Part shown: piece by piece, positions 1-9,218 of the stretch
How the letters are laid out: each line of letters opens with the position of its first letter
Numbering within the stretch: the stretch's first letter is position 1
Assembly: GCA_021495925.1 (NCBI GenBank)
Contig: JAKEKT010000123.1
Location: forward strand, 27,547-91,546
Origin: Diplodia intermedia
Taxonomy: Eukaryota; Ascomycota; Dothideomycetes; Botryosphaeriales; Botryosphaeriaceae
DNA: 64,000 nucleotides
Reading direction: 5' to 3'
Notes under the pieces: model-generated
Database searches by the model: none
The model's input: the letters and a program-made list of their open reading frames with translations, nothing else
What the model was told of the DNA's origin: nothing
Made by a program: the position numbers and the translations under genes

Positions 1-2
1 AC

Positions 3-140
3 CTCAAGGGAATTGTGGAGGGGCTTTTTGAGGAGACTGTGGATGTGGCTGTGAAGCCGTTCTTCCAGCTGGAAGGGGCCAAGCCTGAGGGAACGGATAC
101 GCTGAAGCAGGTTCTGGACATTGACTTGGGAAGGAGGTGA
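3..140 (+). CDS. 3' end of an unidentified gene
   Basis: An open frame enters from the left edge and stops at TGA 138-140, giving the last 45 residues of a protein that ends in DIDLGRR. The codons are regular and the tail is mildly acidic and soluble, with no membrane segment. I do not recognise the family from this fragment. It reads on the plus strand towards the PCD-like genes, and about 390 bases separate it from the next start codon. Confidence 0.55.
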   Translation, partial: LKGIVEGLFEETVDVAVKPFFQLEGAKPEGTDTLKQVLDIDLGRR

Positions 141-529
141 AACGATCATGCTTTGGGTTTGTTTCACGGGATTGAGCCTTGAATTGTTAGTCGTGGGAGG
201 AGCAGTTGCCCATTCCTGCTTTCACGGGTGTTAGGTGTTTCCAATATCCATTAGCAAGACTGTATACTACTCTGGAAGCTATAGGCAATGTATGAATACA
301 TCCGTGCTACAGTAGTAAGCTCGTCGTCTTATTGAACGAGTCATGCACCCTTCCATTTCGCATCAACGCTCCATATAGCAACCCGACGCGCCGATCTCCC
401 AAGCTCCGAGGAGCTTGGGCCCTCGCATCTCCGGCTGGCCGACGAAAACTTTCCATCAAACCGTAAAGTCCGTCACTTACGCTCTTCCCCTCCTGCCATT
501 GACGCGACAGGACACACACTCGTTTCTCC

Positions 530-1876
530 ATGGCTACACCTCTGGCCATATTGCCCGCCCTCCGATCAATACCGCGGCTCCGTCCCTGGCCAGCGCCGTC
601 GCTCATCGCGCATCGAATACCCCGGACGGGTGCGCCTCCACCTCCTCCTATCAGCGCATCATTCTCCACCACCTCCCGCCGCCGCAGCGAAATAGACAAT
701 AGTAGTAGTAGTAGTAGCAGCGAAACTAAAAACAACAGCGAGGAGATATACAGCGACAATAGCAGCAGCGACAGCAGCAGCGACAGCAGCAGCGATGAAA
801 TAAACAAGAACGAGAGCAGCAACAGCAGCAGGAGCAGCGATCCTAGCGAATCCAACACCAGTAACCATGAAACAAACAACAACAACAGCAGCACCAGCAC
901 CAGCACCAGCACCAGCACCAGCACCAGCGACACCACCACCAGCAACCCCACCAACCCCACCAACCCCACCATCACACACACAACCAGCCGCGACAACACC
1001 ACCACGAAACCCAACGTCCTCCGCTCCATCTACACCCCCACCTCGCCCCTCGCCCCCCTGCGGTCCGAACTCACGCACCTCCTCGGCACCACACCGCTGC
1101 GCATGACGCCCTCCGGCGACGGGCTGGAAAACGTGTACGTCTTCGCCTCGGCGCAGCAGGGGTCCGCGTTCGCGGGGCGCGTGGCGGCGCTGGGGCGGTG
1201 CCTGCGGCACACGGCCGAGATGGGCGGCTGCGGGCCCGTCGTGTACGTGCGGTGGACGACGCGGCGCGGCCACGTCGGCGCGCGCGCCGCCGACGTCGCG
1301 GCCGCGGACGTGGCGGCGGCTAAGGCGTGTGTGGCTGAGGCGGCGGAGTTGGGGGCTGAGGTGTACAGTGGCGCTGCGGGGAGGAAGAAGGGGCGGAAGC
1401 CGAGGACGTGGGTGAGGGAGGCGCGGGAGGAGGGGGAGGAGGGGGAGGAGGAGGGGGAGGTGGTGGTGGAGCAGATGGTGCCCGAGTGGAAGGTGATGGA
1501 CAAGTTGGAGCCGCATGCGGTGTATGGCCAAGGGATGATGAGGACCTCGCTGTGGGCGGATGAGATGGAGCATTTGTGGTTTTGGGTGAAGGATAAGATG
1601 GCGCAGAGAGACCCAGCGGCAATCAGGGTCGAGGGGCAGAAGCCGGAGGCTTGGCCGGCATGGAGCATGATATACGGGATGGCTTGCGTCAGCCGGACTA
1701 AGTGGTTGTTGCTGCCAAAGGAGAAAACTTTCGAGGTCATTCAGGATCAGCAGAGGCATATAACGCCTGAAGATGCTGCAATGGAGCAAGAAACCACGAA
1801 GAACTACCTTCCGGTAAAGATGGACACATTAAAAGGGCTACTGAAAGAGGTGGTGGGGACATTCCGTGCCGTCTGA
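530..1876 (+). CDS. PCD-like protein, degenerate active site, mitochondrial-type N-terminus (448 aa)
   Basis: Single-exon gene. The first ~55 residues are rich in Arg, Pro and Ala with almost no acids and end in SFSTTSRRR, a typical mitochondrial presequence. Residues ~57-150 are Ser/Asn/Thr low complexity encoded by AGC/ACC triplet runs. Residues ~165-270 align by eye with the pterin-4a-carbinolamine dehydratase fold of the neighbour at 2282 (LLGTTPLRMT matches LLATTPWRLT; GCGPVVYV matches GCGRHVHV). The family's His-His-Pro-Glu is here His-Thr-Ala-Glu and the later catalytic His position is Arg, so dehydratase activity is unlikely. A Glu/Gly-rich linker follows, then a C-terminal block shared with the neighbour (LWFWVKDK, WPAWSMIYGMAC). 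Family membership rests on comparison with PCBD1-type proteins and is inferred. Confidence 0.78.
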   Translation: MATPLAILPALRSIPRLRPWPAPSLIAHRIPRTGAPPPPPISASFSTTSRRRSEIDNSSSSSSSETKNNSEEIYSDNSSSDSSSDSSSDEINKNESSNSSRSSDPSESNTSNHETNNNNSSTSTSTSTSTSTSDTTTSNPTNPTNPTITHTTSRDNTTTKPNVLRSIYTPTSPLAPLRSELTHLLGTTPLRMTPSGDGLENVYVFASAQQGSAFAGRVAALGRCLRHTAEMGGCGPVVYVRWTTRRGHVGARAADVAAADVAAAKACVAEAAELGAEVYSGAAGRKKGRKPRTWVREAREEGEEGEEEGEVVVEQMVPEWKVMDKLEPHAVYGQGMMRTSLWADEMEHLWFWVKDKMAQRDPAAIRVEGQKPEAWPAWSMIYGMACVSRTKWLLLPKEKTFEVIQDQQRHITPEDAAMEQETTKNYLPVKMDTLKGLLKEVVGTFRAV

Positions 1877-2101
1877 CTGCCAGTCTGGGGGAAATTTAGC
1901 AGGATTGGCAACGGCTCACTTGCTACCTCTTGCCTCTTTGTAAATTTAGCTTTGATCAAATTAGAACTAATAGACCAGGTCTAAACCTCTTGATAAAGTG
2001 TGTAGCAGTCAAGGGCGAGTGAACATGGCGTCAGAAAGGTAGACCCAGCTTGAAAGGTCAATTGAAGGTGAGCTGAGAGACCAATTGCCGGTCCAGAGTC
2101 A

Positions 2102-2112
2102 TGCATATAAAT
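2102..2112 (+). promoter_or_regulatory. TATA-like element upstream of the second PCD-like gene
   Basis: The sequence GCATATAAATA lies about 170 bases before the ATG at 2282 and is the only good TATA-like match in the 405-base spacer between the two paralogues. It suggests the second copy has its own promoter instead of being read through from the first. Confidence 0.35.
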
Positions 2113-2281
2113 ACAGTCGACCAGGGCATATCAAAGCATTTCGTGACGCGTTCCACGACGGCATCCCGAATCTTGGAGGTTCTTCGGTCGTCAATGCCAA
2201 GCGACCAAACCACTTCCTTTTTCTGTCCCACTTCGTACCACGCAACAACAAAATCGCACACCCTCGCAACATCCGCCAATC

Positions 2282-3400
2282 ATGGCTTCCGCCCCTCGAT
2301 TATTACCGCATCTCGGCGCCTCACCCACCGCCCTCGTCCAAGCGCACCGTCCGCACCACATCCACACCGCAATACGACCGGCCATCCACCTCCGCCAAGC
2401 TCTCTCCACGCGTCCTCCTCAGCCGACCAAACCGGCCGCATGCTCTCGCTCCTACTCCTCCACCACCACCGAGAATACCACCACCACCAATAATACCACC
2501 ACTAACGATAATACCACCACCGATGCCGCCGCCGCCCCCGCAAAACCGGCAGCCCGCCCCGCACAACCGGCGCCCGCCCGCAAGCTCAAGCCCAAATTCA
2601 TCCCCACGTACCTGAACCTGCACATCGACAACCGCGACATGCGGGCGCGGCTGAAAGCGCTGCTGGCGACGACGCCGTGGCGGCTGACGGCGTACAACGA
2701 CGGGCGGGGGATCGAGCAGCACTTCGTCTTCGCGACGGCGGCGCAGGCGGCCGCCTTCGCCGCGCACCTGAACGCGCGCGCGGCCGTGACGAACCACCAC
2801 CCCGAATTGAGCGGGTGCGGGCGCCACGTGCACGTGCTGCTCACGACGTACACGGAGCAGAAGGGGCTGACGCAAAACGATGTCACGGGCGCCGAGGAGA
2901 TACAGAATTTGGTGGATTCGGGGTTGGTCGGGGAGGTTGCTGGGGAGGTTGCTGCTGCTGCTGCTGCCCCGCACCAGCACAAGCACCAGCAGCAGCATCC
3001 GTTGAGGGAGGTTCTCGCGGAGAGGGAGGACGCGGTGCGGGAGCTGTTTTTGCCGGAATACAAGAGGTTGGGGCGGAAGGGGCAGATGACCACGGAGGAG
3101 TGGGCGTCGGGGCACGAAGGGCTGTGGGAGTGGTTGAAGGATAGGGTCTGGGTGGAGAATGGGGGTGTTTGGCCCGCGTGGGGTATCATGTTTGGAGTGG
3201 CGTGCATTACACAGGCGAGGTTCGTGGAAAATGAGGGTGGAAACTTGGTGTTGGCCGCAAAGGAGCATTGGCCAAACACTGATGATGAAGACATGAAGAA
3301 TATCACGAATAAGACAACCCTGCGCACTGGACAGAGGAGAATAAGTGGCAAGGTGCCGGTCATGGAGGAAATGCTGAAGCAGGGGGTACTGGGCTGGTAG
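2282..3400 (+). CDS. PCD-like protein, partly conserved active site, mitochondrial-type N-terminus (372 aa)
   Basis: Single-exon paralogue of the gene at 530, same strand. The N-terminus (~60 residues, Arg/His/Pro/Ala-rich, ending SRSYSS) looks like a mitochondrial presequence and is followed by a Thr/Asn-rich stretch. Residues ~115-215 carry the PCD signature: TTPWRLT, FVFATAAQAAAF, NHHPELSGCGRHVHVLLTTY, GLTQND. The His-His-Pro-Glu pair is intact, but the third active-site His of the animal enzyme (the STH position) is Tyr here. The C-terminal ~130 residues (LWEWLKDR, WPAWGIMFGVACITQ) are shared with the upstream paralogue and absent from classical PCD, which is only about 100 aa. Likely a mitochondrial pterin dehydratase or a derived binding protein. 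Confidence 0.8.
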   Translation: MASAPRLLPHLGASPTALVQAHRPHHIHTAIRPAIHLRQALSTRPPQPTKPAACSRSYSSTTTENTTTTNNTTTNDNTTTDAAAAPAKPAARPAQPAPARKLKPKFIPTYLNLHIDNRDMRARLKALLATTPWRLTAYNDGRGIEQHFVFATAAQAAAFAAHLNARAAVTNHHPELSGCGRHVHVLLTTYTEQKGLTQNDVTGAEEIQNLVDSGLVGEVAGEVAAAAAAPHQHKHQQQHPLREVLAEREDAVRELFLPEYKRLGRKGQMTTEEWASGHEGLWEWLKDRVWVENGGVWPAWGIMFGVACITQARFVENEGGNLVLAAKEHWPNTDDEDMKNITNKTTLRTGQRRISGKVPVMEEMLKQGVLGW

Positions 3401-4249
3401 AAGTGGGTGAATGGACGCATACTTTGCCAGGGTGCGAAGAACGGGATGCAACTGGCTCAGCAACAACGCTACTGGACTTGATATGAGCCAATCTGTGCTG
3501 TTTGACTACGGCCAGCTTCAGAGCTATATGCGGTTCACTTCTCTCAGGGCCGTAAATAACGTGTCGATTCAAAACAATTATGAATCGGATGGAGGAGGAG
3601 AGGCCATGTATAAGTATGAACAAAAAAGACCACGCTGGAGGAACAGAATGTATATCTGCTAGCCTTGTCCAGCACTGCAAACACTGCATGAGCATGCGCT
3701 CAGGCATCCTTGGTAGAGGTTCGCTGGTTGTTTCCCTGTCGCTTCCAGCATTCGCGGAAAGCTTCCATCTGGAGACTGGCAGTTAGCAAATGGAATGGCA
3801 TCAATGCGCGCGGAAAAGGACGGGCGAAGGTGATTCGGTCGGTAGAGCCGCGGGCTTCTCGGACGGGAAAAGTGTTGGGCGACGAGCGAGCGGAGTCGGC
3901 GGACAGCTTACCTCCCTCTTGCAGGCACGCCAGTCCTTCCTCTCGTAGTAGCAGTCCGTCATCGCCGCATTCTCCTGCGCGCAGCCCGTCGAAAAGATCC
4001 TCTTGTCCCTGCACGCCGGGAGTCAGTAGGCCAGAGGTTGGCGCCGAAGCCGCCGCCATCGGCTTACCAGTCGTCGACCTCGTCGTCGTCTGCCGCCTGC
4101 GTCGCCGCCGTCCTGTTCGCGTCGTTTGACATCACTGTTGCTTTTGGTTGTTCCTGCCTTTCCTGCGGCTCTTCGTCGCGTCGTCTTCGTTTCGGTTGAG
4201 GCTCGGAAGCGTCGCCACTCCACTCCACCACTGCAAGTCACGCTCCACC
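3401..4249. other. intergenic, no gene seen
   Basis: The first ~250 bases look like 3' flank. From about 3830 the DNA becomes C/T-rich with CCG and GTCGTC runs leading into the BPL1 start, typical of a fungal promoter and 5' UTR. Short open frames here have no family features. Confidence 0.4.
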
Positions 4250-6451
4250 ATGGCCAGCAAGCGGACCAACGTGCTGGTCTACTCCGGTACGTCAAGACGC
4301 CCAGCTGCATCCCGGAAGACGGCATCCATTGACTTTCAACGTCAGGCAACGGCAGCACCGTCGAGAGCGTGCGCCACTGCATGTGGAGTCTGCGCCGGCT
4401 GCTCTCGCCCAACTATGCCGTGATTCCCGTCGACGGCAACGCCGTCATCAAAGAGCCGTGGACCGCATCATGCGCGCTGCTTGTGATTCCCGGCGGCGCC
4501 GACCTGGGCTACTGTCGCACGCTCAATGGCGAGGGTAACCGGCGCATCAGCCAGTACGTCAACCGCGGCGGCAACTACCTCGGCTTCTGCGCCGGCGGCT
4601 ACTACGGCTGCAAGCACTGCGAGTTCGAGGTCGGCGACAAGAAGATGGAGGTCGTAGGCGACAGAGAGCTCGGCTTCTACCCGGGCGTCTGCCGCGGCCT
4701 GGCCTTCCCTGGCTTCGTCTACCACAGCGAGGCCGGCACACGTGCCGTCGAGCTGAAGGTGAACAAGGAAGCCCTCATGGGCGGCGGAGGTGCCGTGCCC
4801 GAGTCTTTCCGCACGTACTACAACGGAGGCGGTGTCTTTGTCGATGCCGAGAAACTCAAAGATCGCGGTGTCGAGACTCTTGCGAGCTACACGGGCGAGC
4901 TGCATGTCGATTCCGGCGAGGGCACTGCCGCGGTTGTGTATCGCAGGGTCGGCGAAGGCGGCGTCATTCTGACCGGGCCTCATCCCGAGTAAGCAATCCA
5001 ATGGTGTTGCAACCATCACTGCTAACATTGGCAGATTCGCTGCCGTGAACCTCAAAGGAGAGGACATCCCCGGCTACGACAAGATCGTCGACGCGCTGGC
5101 TCAAGACGACAAGCAGAGGACCGACTTCCTCAAGGCTTGCCTGATCAAGTTGGGACTGCAGGTCAACCAGGAAGCTCAAGCGGTACCGTCCCTCTCCCGC
5201 CTCCATCTCACTTCCTCCACCCCCTCAGACGTGGCAGAGTTGGTGTCCTCGTGGGCCGACGTCATCACCGTAGAGAAGGGGGAGGAGCACATCAAGGGCG
5301 AGAACGACACATTCCACCTGGAGAAGCCGTCGTCCTGGTCCATGAGCTCCCTCGCCCAAGCCATCACCTCCATCATCCCCGGCACTGCTGCAGGGGAAGG
5401 CAGCGCTTCAGACGAGGGCAAGACTGATGACAGCAGCGGCGACAACACGGCCGACAGAATCCTCGACTATGACGCCGTCATCAAGCGCCTCGTCCCGCAC
5501 GAGACGGACGCCGGGCTGCCCTCGAGCAAGGACACGCCCTACTGGAACCACGCCGCCTTCTACGCCAACCTGGCCGCCTACCAGTCGCGCACGCGCGACA
5601 CGGCCGGCGCCTTCGGCAAGTACCTGCTCTACGGCGAGGTCGTCACCAGCACCAACACGCTCCTCGAGAAGAACCCGTCGCTCCTCAAGCGCCTCCCCGC
5701 CGGCCTCACCGCCACCGCGACGACGCAGATCGCCGGCCGCGGCCGCGGCTCCAACGTCTGGGTCAGCCCGCCGGGCTCGCTCATGTACAGCACCGTGCTG
5801 CGGCACCCGGTCGCGCTCTCCCAATCCGCGCCCGTCGTCTTCGTCCAGTACCTCGCCGCGCTCGCCACCGTCATGGGCGTGCACGCGTACGACACGGGCT
5901 ACGCGTCGCTCCCCGTGCGCCTCAAATGGCCCAACGACATCTACGCGCTGAGCCCGTCCGCCGGCGCCGCCTCCGACAGCAAGAACCCGGCCGACTACGT
6001 CAAGATCGGCGGCGTCCTCGTCAACTCCAGCTACCAGGGCGCCGAGTACACGCTCGTCGCGGGCGTCGGCGTCAACGTGGCCAACGCCGCGCCCACGACC
6101 TCTCTCGACGCGCTCGCGCGCGCGCGGGGCCTGGCCCCTTTCCGCGCCGAGAAGCTGCTCGCCAGCATCCTGACGCGCTTCGAGGAGCTGTACCGCCGCT
6201 TCTGCCGCGACGGCTGGAGCGAGGAGATGGAGAAACTGTACTACGCCTACTGGCTGCACGCCGGCCAGGTCGTCACGCTCGAGCAGGAGGGCGGCGTCCG
6301 CGCCCGCATCACGGGCGTCACGCGCGATTGGGGCCTGCTTGTCGCCGAGGAGCTGGGCTGGGAGGATCGCCCGACGGGGAAGTGCTGGCAGTTGCAGAGT
6401 GATAGTAATAGTTTTGATTTCTTCAAGGGGTTGTTGAGGAAGAAGTTGTAG
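4250..6451 (+). CDS. BPL1: biotin-protein ligase (biotin holocarboxylase synthetase), 698 aa
   Basis: Attaches biotin to the acceptor lysine of carboxylases such as acetyl-CoA and pyruvate carboxylase through biotinyl-5'-AMP. Exons 4250-4286, 4346-4988, 5035-6451; introns have GTACGT/CAG and GTAAGC/CAG ends. The second splice restores GPHPEFAAVNL, a hallmark of the fungal enzyme. Residues 1 to ~290 form the glutamine-amidotransferase-like BPL_N domain (VLVYSGNGS, VIPGGADLGY, GFCAGGYYG). The catalytic BPL/LplA domain lies at ~400-690 with the biotinyl-AMP loop GRGRGSNVW (~462) and KWPND (~528), followed by the C-terminal SH3-like domain. The start was chosen because ATG 4250 gives MASKRTNVLVYSG directly. 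Length fits the family. Confidence 0.97.
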
Positions 6452-6771
6452 TGGGGGAGGGAGGGCCCCCTTGTGGAGGGTTGGGTTTGTGGTGGGATCC
6501 TATGTCTGCGTGCATTTGTACGGCTCTGATTCTCGCGTCTATGTCTGGATGTTTGCTTTAGCTATTCAAGTGGGAAGGGTTTAGCGCCTCACATGAGGCA
6601 CGGGAGGATCAAAGCCTTTGCAATCGCTCGTGTAGACGACGACTATGAATGGCATTGGACGGGTGCTTAGTTGCCATGAAGAGAAGTTACTTTGTTTGTA
6701 TAAGTCTGATCATTTTTTGTCTATCCAACCATTTCCCCTTTTTTTTACGTTACTTTACGGAATCCTCGTCT

Positions 6772-8120
6772 CTACAAGATCGTCACCACCTGCTCCTCCT
6801 CGTCCTCCTCACCCGCCTCGGTGATCTGCGGCGCACCGTTGCCGGCCGGCAGCTCCTCCTCCTCGCCCTCCTCGCTGCGCATGATGATCTGCACGACGCG
6901 GTCGGCAGCCTCGCGGACGTCGTCGTCCTCGACGTGCAGGTGGGTTTCGCGGATGATGGGGTAGACCTTGACGCGGCGCAGCTCGTCGCGGGCGTCGCGG
7001 GTGGTGCAGAGCAGCAGCAGCGTCTCGAGGTGGGTCTTGAGGATGTCGTTTTCGGGCTCGCGCCGCTTGTCGGGCGGCAGCAGCTGGACCTCGTCGAGCA
7101 TGCCGTCGGCGTCGTCGTCGGCGTACTCCTCGCCGCCCATGAGCGGCAGCAGCAGGTAGGGCAGGACGTTGACGCGGTCGGCGGCCATGAGCGAGGCGTG
7201 GGCGTCCGTGTCGAAGCAGACGTTCTTGATGGTGTTGGCGGCGCCGCGGCGGCGGATGGTCGAGCGGTGCTCGGTGAAGACGGTCAGCTTGGTGATGGGG
7301 ATGATGTCGGCGTCGCGCGCCTGCGGCGTCGTCAGGTACGCGCGGCCCTCGGCGTGCTTGGCCATGTCGGCGAAGAGGTAGGACAGGTAGTCGTAGTCGG
7401 CGTGCTTGTTGTAGCGGCCCTCGGCGCCCTTGACGAAGCAGTCCATCAGCTGGTCCATGGCCACCTTGGACGTCGAGAGGTCCTTGGGCACCGCCCGCTC
7501 CAGCGTCAGGATGCGCTTGAGCGAGTCGGATTTGACCAGGTTGGCGAACAGCATGGCGACCTCGTTGGCATTGGGCTCTTTGGGGCTCTGATGTGAGATG
7601 ACAGTGTCAGAATCGAGTGGTGGCGTAGGGTCTAGCTGGCCTGCCGGTTGACTGACATACTGTTATGCGCAGGAGCAGCGATTCGAGGAACGCGTCGTCC
7701 GTGGCGAGGGTCTCGCGGTTCTCCTCGTCATCCGTGAGGTTGATGAGCATGGTGAGCGCATTTTTGCTTATGGGCTGGTTGTGCGCTTGTCAGAAGATGG
7801 TCCCACACTGCCGGGCAGACGTCGCATACTGTGTAGTCCTTGACCAGGAGCTTCAGGTCCTTTATGGGCTCAAGCTGGTTGCGCTTGAATAGCGAGGGCT
7901 GGGCGGTGGTGTATCCGACCAGGTTCTCGGCGGCTGGAGAGGGCGCAGGTCAGAATTGAGGGCTGAAGGGTTGGGCGCGCGAGGCGTGCGAGGAGCGTAC
8001 CGATCTGGCGGATCTGGGTGTTGCCGTGGTGGAGAAACTCCACAAGCTGCAGCGGACGAGGTCAGCATGGGGCGACGAGGCGCGCGGGGGCTGGCTTGCC
8101 TCCTCAAGCTCGGTAGGCAT
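6772..8120 (-). CDS. HGH1: Hgh1/FAM203 armadillo-type chaperone for eEF2 (366 aa)
   Basis: Five exons on the minus strand: 8120-8100, 8046-8001, 7933-7830, 7774-7661, 7587-6772. The joined N-terminus reads MPTELEELVEFLHHGNTQIRQIAAENL, and all junctions keep frame. Hgh1 helps fold domain III of elongation factor 2 with TRiC; in yeast it is cytosolic. The DUF383 part is visible as ISKNALTMLINLTDD and FANLVKSDSLKRIL, and the DUF384 part as LEALLLLCTTRDARDELRRVKVYPIIRE-like sequence near the C-terminus, followed by an acidic tail typical of the fungal proteins. The first intron starts GCAAGC, not GT, and ends CTGCAG (a GC-AG intron). It lies tail-to-tail with BPL1, with about 320 bases between stop codons. 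Confidence 0.95.
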
Positions 8121-9218
8121 TTTGGCGGGCGGTGGTGGTTTTCGGGAGCGTGGGCTGCGTCATGGTCGGACTTTTTCTGGCGCGGGGCTTATCTTATCGC
8201 ACGCGGTGTCTATTTTAAGCGCCCTCTCGCGCTCGCCCTCCGCCGCCTTTCCACATTCCCCCTCTCCTCCGCTCTCTGATGCGATGCACGTAGACGCGCT
8301 CCATCCACGCTGCTCATCACACCGCGCATGTTTCGCTCTCCCCCGCGTGACGCCTTCGCAGCCTCTCAATCAGCACTCCTCTTATTGACTGGGGACCGAT
8401 ACGATGCCGCTCCATTGAGTGCCGTCAGCCCTCAGTTCCCTGCTGGCTGCTCACCTGTTCCTAAAATATCCTCGCTGTGAGGTCCGCTGTTTGGTGCTGA
8501 GGAGTAGCCCGTCTTGGTCTTGCACCCTCTGCTGCAAGCACGTCGCGGCAGGTGATTCACATCGCCTCCCGAACAGCTCTGGACACCAACGCGTTTCCTA
8601 CTTTCTCTTTAGTCGCCTTGTCTCTCATTTCATTCTTCATCTCTAAGCAACAGGCTGAAAACCAGAGTGCCGAGGCCTCGAGACCAAGGCCCGGGCAATG
8701 GCGAGTTGCCGCTGGGGGCACACCGCCATGACTGTAGCCCCACGAAAAGAGGCTTACGAGATCCGATATCACACAAAATGGCAAGCGTCCGCACTCTCCA
8801 GCAAATGAGCCGGCCAATGAAGGCGAGGGCGCAATCTAGACAGGCACAATCACATCCCAGTTGGGCGGATCATCCCCGCCAAGACAAAGTGGGCGCTTAA
8901 CGTCAGCCAACCTCATCCAACCGTCGGCCAGCCCTGCACGGCCCATTGGCTCACTGCCGAATGTGAAGATGCAGGAACACCGCTTTGCAGCCGCTATCGT
9001 TTTTGGGCGGCCCGAATGTGCAACACCCAGCCCATCTCGTTATATCAAGTCGCCACCGCTCCTTTGCTCGGCTCTCATAGACGCTTGGACGTCCACCTGT
9101 TCCTCCAGTTTCCCCTTCTCTTCGCCCGCGCCGCAAGACTGGTTCTTGTTCTGGCATTTGCTCTATTGTAATACCTTTAATCACTAGATTCCTGTCCTTA
9201 CTACATCCACCCTTCAGC
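8121..9218. other. divergent promoter region, no gene seen
   Basis: About 1.1 kb between the HGH1 start (minus) and the start at 9219 (plus), so it must hold both promoters. It contains CT-rich blocks typical of fungal 5' flanks near 8220-8280 and 9060-9140. I see no conserved reading frame or RNA gene. Confidence 0.45.

Noticed and set aside
6649..7596. 315-codon plus frame over HGH1
   Set aside because: Antisense of HGH1 exon 5, which has strong family identity on the other strand.
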